A stretch of DNA of 64,000 bases from Pseudoalteromonas arctica A 37-1-2 (GTDB lineage: Bacteria; Pseudomonadota; Gammaproteobacteria; Enterobacterales; Alteromonadaceae). The stretch spans positions 930,001 through 994,000 of the forward strand of contig NZ_CP011025.1 in NCBI RefSeq assembly GCF_000238395.3. Direction: 5' to 3'. Numbering within the stretch: position 1 is the first letter of the stretch; each line of letters starts with the position of its first letter. Below are positions 27,280-36,576 of this stretch, piece after piece. The notes under the pieces were generated by a model, which was given only the letters and a program-made list of their open reading frames with translations, had not been told where the DNA came from and did no database searches. Both the position numbers and the translations under genes were made by a program.

Positions 27280-27762
27280 ATGTATCAGCATAAACAGTAT
27301 GCGGTGTTTATCTTTTTTGTATTAGCGTGGATAGGCGGTTTTGTAGCGCTTGCATGGAACTTGTTAGGCGCTGATGGACCTTTAATGATATTTGCTGGGA
27401 TTTTAGTGCTGGTGGGCTTTTTGTTCCATGGTCTAACAGTAAAAGTAGATGATAAAAAAATTAGCTGGGCGTTTGGCCCAGGCGTTGCAGGGCAAAGCAT
27501 TGAGCTTGGCGAAGTAGTAGAAGCTAAGGCTGTTCAAAACTCTTACAGACACGGTATTGGTATGCGAATTACTCACGATGGTTGGGTGTATACAGTATCT
27601 GGCTTTAGTGCAATACAGCTAACGCTTAAAGATGGCACTTTGTATCGAGTTGGCACAAACGATCAAAAAGGTTTACTAGCCGCTCTAAAAGAAAAGAATG
27701 TATCAATCGCGCTGCCTAGTAAGGCAAAAACTGAAACGGTTAAGCGCAACAATATGATATAA
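27280..27762 (+). CDS. Small membrane protein of unknown function with a PH-like C-terminal part
   Basis: A 160-residue protein starting at the ATG at 27280. Two adjacent membrane helices (about residues 6-28 and 33-51) are followed by a beta-rich soluble domain of about 85 residues (KVDDKKISWAFGPG, YRHGIGMRITHDGWVYTVSGF, LTLKDGTLYRVGTND), the layout of bacterial PH-like membrane proteins. I do not recognise a named family. It ends in a basic KAKTETVKRNN tail. A terminator follows directly. Confidence 0.8.
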   Translation: MYQHKQYAVFIFFVLAWIGGFVALAWNLLGADGPLMIFAGILVLVGFLFHGLTVKVDDKKISWAFGPGVAGQSIELGEVVEAKAVQNSYRHGIGMRITHDGWVYTVSGFSAIQLTLKDGTLYRVGTNDQKGLLAALKEKNVSIALPSKAKTETVKRNNMI

Positions 27763-27786
27763 AAAAAGCGCCCTAGGCGCTTTTTT
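27762..27786. terminator. Bidirectional terminator between the 27280 gene and slyD
   Basis: AAAAAAGCGCC / GGCGCTTTTTT with a CTA loop starts in the stop codon of the + gene and lies 18 bases beyond the slyD stop on the other strand, so it serves both. Confidence 0.85.
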
Positions 27787-27803
27787 CTTGGTTTAACAGT
27801 GTA

Positions 27804-28289
27804 TTAGTGGTCGTGACCACACCCACCTTCACCATGTACATGACCATGAGTGAGTTCTTCTTCGGTTGCATCACGTACTTCTAGTATCTCTACATCAAAG
27901 TTAAGTGTTATGCCTGCAAGTGGGTTATTACCATCTACAATAACTTCTTCATCTTGGATATCGATGATCATTACTGATTGGTCACCATCATCTGTTGATG
28001 CACGAAATTGCATGCCGACTTCAATTTCCATACCTTCAAACATCGACTTAGGTACAGCTTGCATTAGGTTATCGTGGCGTTCGCCATAACCTTCATCAGG
28101 TTCAACTTTTACGCTAAGTGTGTCGCCTGGTTGTTTGCCTTGCAAAGCATTTTCTAGGCCTGAAATTAAGTAGCCTGTGCCAATGATAAAGTGTAGTGGC
28201 TCACCACCGAACGAATTATCAATGCTATTGCCATCATTATCCATTACCGAATAATGCATTTTTACCACTTTGTTTGCCGCAACGATCAT
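27804..28289 (-). CDS. slyD: FKBP-type peptidyl-prolyl isomerase SlyD
   Basis: A 161-residue cytosolic folding helper and metallochaperone. The ATG at 28289 has AGGA six bases upstream; an ATG at 28295 abuts that site. The FKBP domain is split by the insert-in-flap: residues about 1-66 (GTGYLISGLENALQGKQPGD) and 130-150 (ITLNFDVEILEVRDAT). The C-terminal metal-binding tail is short, reading HGHVHGEGGCGHDH, with five histidines and one cysteine, much shorter than the 50-residue tail of E. coli SlyD. The isomerase family's nickel role for hydrogenase is known for E. coli; with this tail the metal capacity is likely smaller. It is 12 bases after ygfZ. Confidence 0.94.
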   Translation of the reverse strand: MIVAANKVVKMHYSVMDNDGNSIDNSFGGEPLHFIIGTGYLISGLENALQGKQPGDTLSVKVEPDEGYGERHDNLMQAVPKSMFEGMEIEVGMQFRASTDDGDQSVMIIDIQDEEVIVDGNNPLAGITLNFDVEILEVRDATEEELTHGHVHGEGGCGHDH

Positions 28290-28301
28290 AGTCATTCCTA
28301 T

Positions 28302-29213
28302 TTATTCATCTTCAAGAGAGTAGGGTAGAGGCAGAATGCTTAGCTCCACCTGAGGTGTGTGTTTTGCACGAAGTACCTGAGTTACATCAGTATCGTTTGG
28401 CAACACAACGAGGCCTGTTAATTTATTTGTTTGTTCATTAAAGCTTTGTGCAATAAGTTTACCCGCACGGCGCCAGTTTTCGCCTAATTGGGTTTCTAAA
28501 TCGGGCTCTGAAAGTATCCCTTCGCTTTGACCTGAGACTATATACATTGCACGCTTATTTTTACCTAGGTACTTCATGCGAGCCACAGTTTCTTGACCGG
28601 TATAACACCCTTTTTTAAAGCTTATACCGTCAATAGCATGTAGGTTTACCATTTGAGGAACATACTCGCCAATTGCATCTGCACTTAACTGAGGTTCACC
28701 TGCAAGCATAGATGCTTGTTGCCAAGGAGCTTCGTTATCAAGTGTAGATACGTCATCAGGCATACTAAACTGGCTATCGACCATCAATAAAACACGGTTA
28801 TCAGCTAATTTTAGTGCTTTACCGCTTTCAAAGTCACACGCGCTCGCATCACCTTCAAAGTTAATATCAAGTTGTGCGAGTACATCCGATAAATCATCAC
28901 CAATGAGACCAATTAATCGCTTTGAACATGCACTAATGTCAACTTTTGCAAATACGGCATACTTTTTTAGCTCAGCTAACGATTTTTCTACTTCGTTTTC
29001 GCTGCCTGTAAGGTAGTAGCTGTCTTGATAAGAAAATAATTTAAATACGCCCCAAAGTTTACCTTTAGCGCTGCAATGGCCAGCCCACAAATAATTACTG
29101 CTGGTTAATTTATTTAGATCTTGAGTGATTTGCCCGTGTAAATAAGATAATTTATCAGCACCGCAGAGGCTAATAAGTTGATGAGATAACGGACATGCAT
29201 AAACGCTCGACAT
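28302..29213 (-). CDS. ygfZ: tRNA-modifying / iron-sulfur assembly protein YgfZ
   Basis: A 303-residue folate-binding protein needed for maturation of some Fe-S enzymes such as MiaB. The start at 29213 follows AAGGT; a longer frame to 29279 has an odd N-terminus. The family signature KKGCYTGQE (cysteine essential in E. coli) lies in the C-terminal half. The fold resembles the T protein of the glycine cleavage system. It is directly upstream of slyD, and divergent from sdhE with about 164 bases between, as in other gammaproteobacteria where ygfZ and sdhE (ygfY) are divergent neighbours. Confidence 0.95.
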   Translation of the reverse strand: MSSVYACPLSHQLISLCGADKLSYLHGQITQDLNKLTSSNYLWAGHCSAKGKLWGVFKLFSYQDSYYLTGSENEVEKSLAELKKYAVFAKVDISACSKRLIGLIGDDLSDVLAQLDINFEGDASACDFESGKALKLADNRVLLMVDSQFSMPDDVSTLDNEAPWQQASMLAGEPQLSADAIGEYVPQMVNLHAIDGISFKKGCYTGQETVARMKYLGKNKRAMYIVSGQSEGILSEPDLETQLGENWRRAGKLIAQSFNEQTNKLTGLVVLPNDTDVTQVLRAKHTPQVELSILPLPYSLEDE

Positions 29214-29377
29214 AAAAACCTTCTTTGCAATATAAATGAAGTGACATAATAACGCAGTTGTTACGTATGGTACAGACAAGCGCTTATTGGTGCGGGTTTA
29301 TTCTTTAATGAGAGATTAATAGCTGCTAAATAGGCTTGTGTTTGTTAAACTCGAGTCAATTAAGTATGAGGTTTAAA

Positions 29378-29629
29378 ATGGTTGAAATTCATAGTAAAGC
29401 ACGTATTCGTTGGGCTTGCCGTCGTGGCATGTTAGAGCTTGATGTTTTGTTTATGCCGTTTGTTGAAGAAGCATACGACTCTTTGAGCGCAGAGCAACAG
29501 GCTATTTTTCAGCGTTTGCTAACAGAAGAAGACCCTGACTTATTTGCATGGTTTATGGGTCATCAAGAATGTAAAGATGAGCAGTTAAACGGTATGGTTT
29601 CGCTGATCTTAGACCGAGTTCGTGTATAG
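29378..29629 (+). CDS. sdhE: Succinate dehydrogenase flavinylation factor SdhE (YgfY)
   Basis: An 83-residue protein that promotes covalent FAD attachment to SdhA and FrdA. The family motif RIRWACRRGMLELDVL (the RGxxE of SdhE, with arginine and glutamate needed for flavinylation) is at the N-terminus. The ATG at 29378 has a good AGG spacing; the longer frame from 29336 does not. The 3' end overlaps the GTG start of the next membrane gene by several bases. Once named CptB, the antitoxin partner of YgfX; the flavinylation role is better supported. Confidence 0.94.
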   Translation: MVEIHSKARIRWACRRGMLELDVLFMPFVEEAYDSLSAEQQAIFQRLLTEEDPDLFAWFMGHQECKDEQLNGMVSLILDRVRV

Positions 29630-30041
29630 GTTTACAGTTACTAATAATAACGCTGACCACAAACCTATTGTGGTCTTTTTTTGCATGCTCAGTTTAATAT
29701 TATGTTTATTTTTAGATTCGCTACTAGCTATGCTTTTTTGTTTGATAATTAATATATTAGCTGGCTTTTTAGTGTGGCAAAAAGTGTTGGCAATTCATCC
29801 AAACCATGGCGTTATAATTCTAGAACCCAAGCTATTTAGGTTTGAGGGTGAAGGTTTAAAAATTCAGGGTGAAATTAGTAAAAAAAGCCGTTTTTATGGC
29901 AATAATATATGGCTACATATTAAAGGTTTTAGTAACAACCATTGGCTTATAATTTCAGCCAATGGTGTTAATGAACAAAGCTATGCGCGTCTAAAACGTG
30001 CTACTTTAAGCGCGATTAATTGCGTTTTGGAGTCAAAATAG
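29622..30041 (+). CDS. YgfX-like small inner-membrane protein (CptA)
   Basis: A 139-residue protein with two adjacent membrane helices (about residues 17-33 and 35-50) and a soluble C-terminal domain. The layout and the position directly after sdhE match YgfX/CptA of E. coli, described as a toxin that disturbs MreB and FtsZ, but sequence identity looks low. It starts with GTG inside the end of sdhE, so translation is coupled. Its 3' end overlaps the convergent nadB end by 26 bases. Confidence 0.8.
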   Translation: MYRFTVTNNNADHKPIVVFFCMLSLILCLFLDSLLAMLFCLIINILAGFLVWQKVLAIHPNHGVIILEPKLFRFEGEGLKIQGEISKKSRFYGNNIWLHIKGFSNNHWLIISANGVNEQSYARLKRATLSAINCVLESK

Positions 30042-31626
30042 TCGGTGTTGGATTTTCATTTTGTTCAGGGTAATCAATAGTATAATGCAGGCCTCTGCTT
30101 TCTTTTCGCTCCATTGCACTTCTAATAATGAGTTCTGACACTTGTACTAAGTTACGAAGCTCAAGCAAGTTATTACTTACTCTAAAGTTTGCATAATAAT
30201 CGTGTATTTCTTGCTGCAGCAACTCAACCCTATGCAGTGCACGTTCTAAGCGTTTAGTAGAGCGTACAATACCTACATAATCCCACATAAATAAACGTAG
30301 TTCATGCCAGTTATGGGTAATAACAATTTCTTCATCAGAGTTACTAACACGGCTTTCATCCCAATGAGGTAGAGCCATTGGCTCTGGTGCATGTTCAATT
30401 TTACTTAAAATATCTTTAGCTGCAGCGTGGGCAAATACAATACATTCCAATAATGAATTACTTGCCATACGGTTTGCACCATGTAGGCCTGTGTAAGCGA
30501 CTTCGCCAACAGCATACAAGTTATCAAGATCTGTTTTACCGTTAAAGTCGGTCATTACGCCACCACAAGTGTAATGCGCAGCAGGTACAACTGGGATTGC
30601 TTCTTTTGTTATATCAAGCCCTACACTTAGGCATTTTGCGTAAATAGTAGGAAAGTGCTCAATAATAAAGTCTTTATCTTTGTGGCTAATATCTAAATAA
30701 ACACAATTAGCACCTAAACGCTTCATTTCAAAATCGATTGCGCGTGCCACTATATCGCGTGGAGCAAGTTCTTCACGACTGTCAAAATCTTTCATAAAAC
30801 GAGTGCCATCAGGTCGTTTTAAATAAGCCCCTTCACCGCGCATAGCTTCTGTAATTAAAAAGTTTTGTAGCTCTGGATGATAAAGGCTCGTTGGATGAAA
30901 TTGATTAAATTCCATATTGGCAACTTTACAGCCTGCGCGCCATGCCATTGCAATGCCATCACCACTTGATACATCTGGATTAGATGTATACAAATACACT
31001 TTGCTTGCGCCACCAGTGGCAAGAGCAACAAATTTAGCTGAAATGGTTTCTACCTTTTTAGCTTTTTTGTTCCACACATACATACCTTCAATGTGTGAGC
31101 CTGTTTTTCCGGCGCTTTTATCTGTAATTAAATCAATAGCATTGTATTGCTCTAAGAGCGTTATATTCTTATGAATTTTAACTTGGCTAATAAGCGTGGT
31201 TTGCACAGCTTTGCCAGTAGCATCGGCTGCATGCAAAATACGACGATGGCTGTGACCGCCTTCACGTGTTAAATGAAAACGCTCTTTTCCTTTGCTATCA
31301 AACTCCATATCAAAGGGAACACCTTGGTCGATTAACCACTGTAGGCAATCGTGAGCATTGCTGGCAGTATAATGAACAGCGTCTCTATCGCATAAACCGC
31401 CGCCCGCATCGAGTGTATCTTCAACATGAGATTCTATGCTGTCGTTTTGTTTATCAAATACAGCTGCTATACCACCTTGAGCATATAAAGTAGAACCTTC
31501 TGTAAGCGCTCCTTTACTGATCACGGTAACGTTACAATAATTAGCTAGAGATAATGCAAGTGATAAGCCTGCTGCGCCGCTACCTATAATAGCGACATCT
31601 GCAATGTGATGTTTATTTTGGTTCAT
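30016..31626 (-). CDS. nadB: L-aspartate oxidase NadB
   Basis: A 536-residue FAD enzyme that oxidises L-aspartate to iminoaspartate, the first step of de novo NAD synthesis. The N-terminus has the dinucleotide-binding [17 protein letters not shown] (residues about 11-27). Further motifs are the flavoprotein LYAQGGIAA and [19 protein letters not shown] active region ([15 protein letters not shown]) and [16 protein letters not shown]. Length equals E. coli NadB (540). It overlaps the 3' end of the YgfX-like gene by 26 bases. Divergent from rpoE, the same neighbourhood as in E. coli (nadB-rpoE). Confidence 0.97.
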   Translation of the reverse strand: MNQNKHHIADVAIIGSGAAGLSLALSLANYCNVTVISKGALTEGSTLYAQGGIAAVFDKQNDSIESHVEDTLDAGGGLCDRDAVHYTASNAHDCLQWLIDQGVPFDMEFDSKGKERFHLTREGGHSHRRILHAADATGKAVQTTLISQVKIHKNITLLEQYNAIDLITDKSAGKTGSHIEGMYVWNKKAKKVETISAKFVALATGGASKVYLYTSNPDVSSGDGIAMAWRAGCKVANMEFNQFHPTSLYHPELQNFLITEAMRGEGAYLKRPDGTRFMKDFDSREELAPRDIVARAIDFEMKRLGANCVYLDISHKDKDFIIEHFPTIYAKCLSVGLDITKEAIPVVPAAHYTCGGVMTDFNGKTDLDNLYAVGEVAYTGLHGANRMASNSLLECIVFAHAAAKDILSKIEHAPEPMALPHWDESRVSNSDEEIVITHNWHELRLFMWDYVGIVRSTKRLERALHRVELLQQEIHDYYANFRVSNNLLELRNLVQVSELIIRSAMERKESRGLHYTIDYPEQNENPTPTILTPKRN

Positions 31627-31779
31627 GTCAGAGGTACTTTGCGGTTACAATGCTCATATAGAGCAATATTTGTTTTTAATATCTGTAGTTGTACCATATT
31701 TGTCATACTACTACGTAGTGATTTTAAAGGCTTAGCGCCGTTATTTATCATCTATTTTATAAAAAAATAATATTAAGCA

Positions 31780-31806
31780 GAACTTTTTATTCATAAAGAG
31801 GTCAGA
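31780..31806 (+). promoter_or_regulatory. Sigma-E type promoter of the rpoE operon
   Basis: GAACTT (31780-31785), a 16-base spacer and TCAGA (31802-31806) match the extracytoplasmic sigma-E pattern (GAACTT, about 16 bases, TCTGA-like). The expected start site is about 31813. Autoregulation of rpoE is known in E. coli. Confidence 0.65.
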
Positions 31807-31872
31807 GTATTTGTGAACAATGACGACAATATGAATAACAAGCAAAAATCAGACATAGGAGTACCGGCTCGA

Positions 31873-32454
31873 ATGAGCGAGCAGGAATTAGATTTAGTGC
31901 TAGTAAAAAGGGTCCAGCAAGGAGATAAAAACGCCTTCAACCTATTAGTAAAGAAGTATCAAAACAAAATTGCAGGTTTGATCTCACGTTATGTATCAAA
32001 CCAAGGCGATATTGCTGATGTAGCACAAGAGGCTTTTATTAAAGCTTACCGTGCACTTCCAAACTTTAGAGGTGACAGCGCCTTTTACACGTGGTTATAC
32101 CGTATTGCCGTTAATTGTGCTAAAAATTACTTAGTAGCCCAGGGGCGTAAGCCGCCAGCAAATGATATAGACGCTGAAGATGCCGAGTTTTATGATTGTG
32201 CAGATTCAATGCGATCTAATGCATCTCCTGAAAACCTACTTTTAAGCGAAGAAGTACGCGCTGTTATTTTTAATACGATTGATAGTTTGCCTGAAGATCT
32301 TAAAACCGCAATCACCCTTAGAGAAATCGAAGGGATGAGCTATGAAGAAATAGCAGTGGTAATGGATTGCCCGGTCGGGACTGTGCGTTCGCGTATATTT
32401 CGTGCCCGTGAAGCAATAGATAACAAATTAAACCCATTAATAGGCGAGTCTTAG
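31873..32454 (+). CDS. rpoE: RNA polymerase sigma factor RpoE (extracytoplasmic stress)
   Basis: A 193-residue ECF sigma factor that runs the envelope stress response. Region 2 has the core-binding and -10 reading segments (AFNLLVKKYQNKIAGLISRYV, ADVAQEAFIKAYRAL, FYTWLYRIAVNCAKNYL). Region 4 reads TAITLREIEGMSYEEIAVVMDCPVGTVRSRIFRARE. The start is set at 31873 because the product MSEQELD matches the E. coli start MSEQLTD and AGGAG lies upstream. A GTG at 31813 would add 20 residues but sits at the predicted transcription start of the sigma-E promoter. rseA begins 1 base after the stop; the order rpoE-rseA-rseB-rseC is conserved. Confidence 0.96.
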   Translation: MSEQELDLVLVKRVQQGDKNAFNLLVKKYQNKIAGLISRYVSNQGDIADVAQEAFIKAYRALPNFRGDSAFYTWLYRIAVNCAKNYLVAQGRKPPANDIDAEDAEFYDCADSMRSNASPENLLLSEEVRAVIFNTIDSLPEDLKTAITLREIEGMSYEEIAVVMDCPVGTVRSRIFRAREAIDNKLNPLIGES

Positions 32455-32455
32455 T

Positions 32456-33073
32456 ATGACAAAAGCACACCTTAACAAGTTAGATAACGAAGCGTTATCG
32501 GCATTACTTGATGGCGAGCAACATCTGACTGATGCAAAAATTGCAGAGCAAGATGTAACTACGTTTGGCCGTTATGCGTTAATTGGTGATGCGATGCGTG
32601 CTCAAAAAAATAATAACGACATACATATTGATATTAGCGATCGCGTTGCATTAGCACTTGAAAGCGAGCCTGTTTATGCTGACTTTAGTCAGTCAAAAAC
32701 ACAGCCTCAAGCAATCACTGAGACGGTACAAGATAATAAAGTAGTGGCTTTTAATTGGCGCAAGCCAGTTGCTCAACTAGCAATTGCAGCCAGTGTGGCA
32801 ATGTTTGCTATTGTTGGAGTTAATACGCTTCCTCAAAGCAACAACGAGCAACAAAGCGAAATTCCATTACTACAAACCACACCGCTGACAGGTATGGCAT
32901 CGCCAGTAAGTTACTCATCTGAGCCTGCGCTTGAAAATGCAGAGCAAGGTTTACGTGAATTACAGCAACAACGTATTGGTGCATTAGTTCTTGAGCATCA
33001 ACGCCAAGCACGAGTTGCGAATTCTTTAGAAACAGCGCAAACTAATACCAAAGCGTCTGAGGAAAAAAACTAA
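32456..33073 (+). CDS. rseA: Anti-sigma-E factor RseA
   Basis: A 205-residue inner-membrane protein that sequesters sigma-E until it is cut by DegS and RseP. The N-terminal cytoplasmic domain starts LNKLDNEALSALLDGEQ and includes TFGRYALIGDAMR, typical RseA motifs. One membrane helix lies at about residues 103-120 (VAQLAIAASVAMFAIVGV), then a periplasmic tail with many Q residues. It starts one base after rpoE and is followed by rseB after four bases, so the operon is tight. Confidence 0.94.
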   Translation: MTKAHLNKLDNEALSALLDGEQHLTDAKIAEQDVTTFGRYALIGDAMRAQKNNNDIHIDISDRVALALESEPVYADFSQSKTQPQAITETVQDNKVVAFNWRKPVAQLAIAASVAMFAIVGVNTLPQSNNEQQSEIPLLQTTPLTGMASPVSYSSEPALENAEQGLRELQQQRIGALVLEHQRQARVANSLETAQTNTKASEEKN

Positions 33074-33077
33074 TTAA

Positions 33078-34028
33078 ATGAAAGTAATCACTTTTGTTCT
33101 GTCGTTGGTAGTAAGCTTTAATGCATTTGCTAACGACACAAATCCTGCCAAAGATTTATTACTAAAAATGGCTAATGCCGTTCACACCCGTAATTTTGAC
33201 GCTTCGTTTGTGGTTGTCAAAGGTAAAACAATGGAACCCTACCGATGGGTGCATGCTTTACAAGGTGACACAGAACTTGAGCATTTAAGTTTACTTAACG
33301 GTGCTGGGCTTGAAATGGTCCGTATTGACAACCAAGTTACTTATTTTGAACCTCAGTCTGAACCATACTCCCTAAAAACAGATTCAATAGCGGGTCCAAT
33401 CCCTGAAGTACTTTTTAAAGATATAGATCGCTTAAGCGCGCACTATGATTTTGTACTAGGCGGGAAAGGTCGTATTGCTGGGCGTGCTGCACAACTAGTT
33501 CGCATAGAATCTAAAGACGAGTATAAATATAATTATTGGATTTGGCTGGATATGGAGTCGTCGTTGTTACTAAAAGCCGCGTACGTTAACCATGAAGGTG
33601 AGGCCTTAGAGCAGTTACAGCTTACTCACATTAGTGTGACAGAGCAGCCAGCAGGTATGTTACTTGAAGTCCTCAATCGAAACTTTCCAACGCCTTTACC
33701 AAACGATGCACTTATAAACGAAGACAGTACAGCGACTAACTGGCAAATTAGTTGGTTACCGGATGGCTTTGAATTACTAAAATCAGACAGACATAAGCTC
33801 GATTTAAATAACGAATTAACAGACTATTACTTGTTCTCTGATGGTTTTGTTGAAATTTCGGTATTTATTCAGCGTCCATTACCGGGTAAGCGTTTAAGTG
33901 GTGCACTAACCTCTGGTGCAACGACAGTATATGTGCATAATGGCGGTAATTTTGATGTATCGGTTGTTGGTAATGTACCGAGTATGACCGCAAAAGCGAT
34001 TGCTGAGTCAGTTACCCGCGCATTATAA
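33078..34028 (+). CDS. rseB: Sigma-E regulatory protein RseB
   Basis: A 316-residue periplasmic protein that binds RseA and senses lipopolysaccharide, shielding RseA from DegS. It has a Sec signal peptide (MKVITFVLSLVVSFNAFA). The large N-terminal domain carries WVHALQGDTELEHLSLLNG and the MucB/RseB C-terminal domain includes WQISWLPDGFELL and the SDGFVEISVFI segment. Length matches E. coli RseB (318). It precedes rseC by 19 bases. Confidence 0.95.
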   Translation: MKVITFVLSLVVSFNAFANDTNPAKDLLLKMANAVHTRNFDASFVVVKGKTMEPYRWVHALQGDTELEHLSLLNGAGLEMVRIDNQVTYFEPQSEPYSLKTDSIAGPIPEVLFKDIDRLSAHYDFVLGGKGRIAGRAAQLVRIESKDEYKYNYWIWLDMESSLLLKAAYVNHEGEALEQLQLTHISVTEQPAGMLLEVLNRNFPTPLPNDALINEDSTATNWQISWLPDGFELLKSDRHKLDLNNELTDYYLFSDGFVEISVFIQRPLPGKRLSGALTSGATTVYVHNGGNFDVSVVGNVPSMTAKAIAESVTRAL

Positions 34029-34047
34029 ACGATTCGTAAGGATTGTT

Positions 34048-34497
34048 ATGATTGAACAAACCCTCACTGTTGTGGCCCTCGATGGCCACATTGCTCATTT
34101 AGAAGCACAACAAAAACAAGCTTGTGAAGGCTGCAATGGTCGTTGCGGCTCACAAGTGTTTGGTAAGCTATTTGGCACTGCAAAAAAAACCTTCCCTTAT
34201 AAATTCGAATCCTCTGTTGAAATAGGGCAAAAAGTAACTTTGTCACTTGACGATAGCCACGTCGTTAAGCATGCATTTGCGGTATACATGCTACCTCTAT
34301 TTTTAAGTCTTGTGTTTGCAATGATTGCATCTGAGTTATTTTTAATAAGTGAAGGTTGGCAAATATTAGCGGCAGCGTTAGGTGGTGTTACTGGTTTCTT
34401 TATAGCTAAAACTCGCGTGAAATCGCTAAAGCACGATATAAAAGTTATAAAAATTCACCCAATTAGTATCCCTTTAACTCAAATAGATGGTGATTGA
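34048..34497 (+). CDS. rseC: RseC-family inner-membrane protein
   Basis: A 149-residue protein starting at the ATG at 34048 behind AAGGA. The N-terminal part has a cysteine cluster (ACEGCNGRCGSQVF, CxxCxxxC), which in RseC and RnfB-like relatives may bind an Fe-S cluster. Two membrane helices follow (about residues 72-92 and 95-115). RseC is linked in E. coli to thiamine synthesis and SoxR reduction. It is the last gene of the rpoE operon. Confidence 0.93.
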   Translation: MIEQTLTVVALDGHIAHLEAQQKQACEGCNGRCGSQVFGKLFGTAKKTFPYKFESSVEIGQKVTLSLDDSHVVKHAFAVYMLPLFLSLVFAMIASELFLISEGWQILAAALGGVTGFFIAKTRVKSLKHDIKVIKIHPISIPLTQIDGD

Positions 34498-34525
34498 CGC
34501 CAATTAAATGTAAAATTGCCGTTTT

Positions 34526-34731
34526 ATACCAAAGTAACTTGGAAATACAGGGAATAGTGTTTTTTTAAATTATTTTATCTAGCTGAATTATGTAAGTTAA
34601 ATAAGTTTAACTTATTGTTATTCAATAAATAAAATGGTTTTAATCAATATTGAAAAGCATTCGTGATGTTTGTAATTTACAAACTGAGCTTATGGCATCC
34701 TACAGCAAGTATTTTCAAGTCACTTAGGTAT
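34526..34731. repeat. MITE-like element with 23-bp imperfect terminal inverted repeats
   Basis: The left end at 34526-34548 (ATACCAAAGTAACTTGGAA and on) and the right end at 34709-34731 are inverted copies that match at 20 of 23 positions. The 206-base element fills most of the rseC-lepA gap. Its interior is AT-rich without a reading frame. No clear target duplication is seen. Its end sequence differs from the element at 1360-1519 apart from the shared ATACC start. Confidence 0.55.
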
Positions 34732-34772
34732 TCATATTTAGTCCATTAAAATAGAAGTATAGAATCCAGTTT

Positions 34773-36560
34773 ATGAAGCATATCCGTAATTTTTCGATCA
34801 TCGCCCATATTGACCATGGTAAATCGACCCTTTCAGATCGTTTGATCCAAGTTTGTGGCGGTTTAACCGACCGTGAAATGCAAAAACAAGTTTTGGATTC
34901 AATGGATATTGAGCGCGAACGTGGTATTACCATTAAAGCGCAAAGTGTAACGTTGAATTACAAAGCGAACGATGGCGAAACTTATCAACTTAATTTCATT
35001 GATACTCCAGGACACGTTGATTTTACATATGAAGTATCGCGTTCTTTAGCTGCATGTGAAGGTGCACTACTCGTTGTTGATGCAGGCCAAGGCGTTGAAG
35101 CACAAACATTAGCTAACTGTTACACCGCTATTGAAATGGAATTAGAAGTAATTCCAGTACTTAACAAAATCGATTTACCGCAAGCGGATCCTTTGCGCGT
35201 TGCAGAAGAAATTGAAGAAATTATTGGTATTGATGCCCTTGATGCAGTGCAATGTAGCGCTAAAACGGGTGTAGGTATTGCCGAAGTTCTTGAAATGATT
35301 GTTAGAGATGTTCCGCCGCCAGTAGGCGATACAGATGGACCTCTACAAGCACTTATTATCGATTCTTGGTTTGACCCATACCAAGGCGTTGTATCATTAG
35401 TGCGTATTAAGCACGGTGAATTACGCACTGGCGACAAAATAAAAATAATGTCGAATGAGCATATACATACTGCCGACCAAGTGGGTGTGTTTACACCTAA
35501 GCAAACTAACACCGGTATTTTAAGAACCGGTGAAGTAGGGTTTGTTATTGCTGGCATCAAAGAGATACATGGTGCGCCAGTAGGCGATACTATAACTCAT
35601 CAAAAAAATGCGGCTCCACTTCGTTTACCTGGTTTTCAAAAAATTAAGCCTCAGGTTTATGCAGGTATGTTCCCAATTGCATCAGATGAGTATGAATCAT
35701 TCCGTGATGCGCTTAATAAATTAAGCTTAAACGATGCGTCGTTATTCTTTGAACCAGAGAATTCAACTGCATTAGGTTTTGGTTTCCGCTGTGGCTTTTT
35801 AGGTATGCTACACATGGAAATCATTCAAGAGCGTTTAGAGCGTGAATACGATATTGATTTAATTACAACGGCACCTACGGTAATCTATGAGATAGTTACT
35901 AAAGAAGGTACATTCCAGATTGATAACCCGTCTGATTTACCTGCAGTAAACGATATTTTAGAAATTCGTGAGCCGATTGTTGAAGCTAATATTTTGGTAC
36001 CACAAGAGTACTTAGGTAATGTTATTACTTTGTGTATTGAAAAACGCGGTAGCCAAACAAAAATGACCTATCACGGAAAGCAAGTAGCTGTTACGTATGA
36101 GCTACCTATGGCTGAAGTGGTAATGGACTTTTTTGATAAATTAAAATCAACAAGCCGTGGTTTTGCATCGCTTGATTATAACTTTAAACACTTTCAAACA
36201 TCAGATATGGTGCGTGTTGATATTTTAATCAATAGTGAGCGTGTTGACGCACTTGCGATTATTGTTCACCGTGATGGTGCTCAGTCTCGTGGTCGCCAAT
36301 TAGCTGATGCATTAAAAGAGCTTATTCCTCGTCAAATGTTTGATATTGCGATTCAAGCAGCTATTGGACAACACGTTATTGCACGTACTACGGTAAAACA
36401 GTTACGTAAAAACGTAATTGCTAAGTGTTACGGTGGCGATGTGAGTCGTAAGAAAAAGCTACTTAAAAAGCAAAAAGATGGTAAAAAACGTATGAAGCAA
36501 GTAGGTAATGTTGAAGTGCCTCAAGAAGCGTTTTTAGCTATTTTAAAAGTTGGTAAATAA
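34773..36560 (+). CDS. lepA: Elongation factor 4, back-translocating GTPase LepA
   Basis: A 595-residue translational GTPase, close to EF-G but lacking its domain IV. G motifs are AHIDHGKST (residues about 10-18), [11 protein letters not shown] (about 76) and NKID, plus the switch 1 [10 protein letters not shown]. The C-terminal domain unique to LepA ends with [19 protein letters not shown]. It helps ribosome function or biogenesis under stress. The start lies 41 bases beyond the MITE-like element, so its promoter may be within or near it; it precedes lepB by 16 bases, the usual lepA-lepB order. Confidence 0.98.
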   Translation: MKHIRNFSIIAHIDHGKSTLSDRLIQVCGGLTDREMQKQVLDSMDIERERGITIKAQSVTLNYKANDGETYQLNFIDTPGHVDFTYEVSRSLAACEGALLVVDAGQGVEAQTLANCYTAIEMELEVIPVLNKIDLPQADPLRVAEEIEEIIGIDALDAVQCSAKTGVGIAEVLEMIVRDVPPPVGDTDGPLQALIIDSWFDPYQGVVSLVRIKHGELRTGDKIKIMSNEHIHTADQVGVFTPKQTNTGILRTGEVGFVIAGIKEIHGAPVGDTITHQKNAAPLRLPGFQKIKPQVYAGMFPIASDEYESFRDALNKLSLNDASLFFEPENSTALGFGFRCGFLGMLHMEIIQERLEREYDIDLITTAPTVIYEIVTKEGTFQIDNPSDLPAVNDILEIREPIVEANILVPQEYLGNVITLCIEKRGSQTKMTYHGKQVAVTYELPMAEVVMDFFDKLKSTSRGFASLDYNFKHFQTSDMVRVDILINSERVDALAIIVHRDGAQSRGRQLADALKELIPRQMFDIAIQAAIGQHVIARTTVKQLRKNVIAKCYGGDVSRKKKLLKKQKDGKKRMKQVGNVEVPQEAFLAILKVGK

Positions 36561-36576
36561 AAACAAAGGATTATAA

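Noticed and set aside
31813..31872. Upstream GTG start of rpoE
   Set aside because: It coincides with the predicted transcription start of the sigma-E promoter and extends past the normal RpoE N-terminus.
35120..35560. Minus-strand reading frame inside lepA (146 codons)
   Set aside because: Shadow of lepA; composition reflects the codon bias of the opposite strand.
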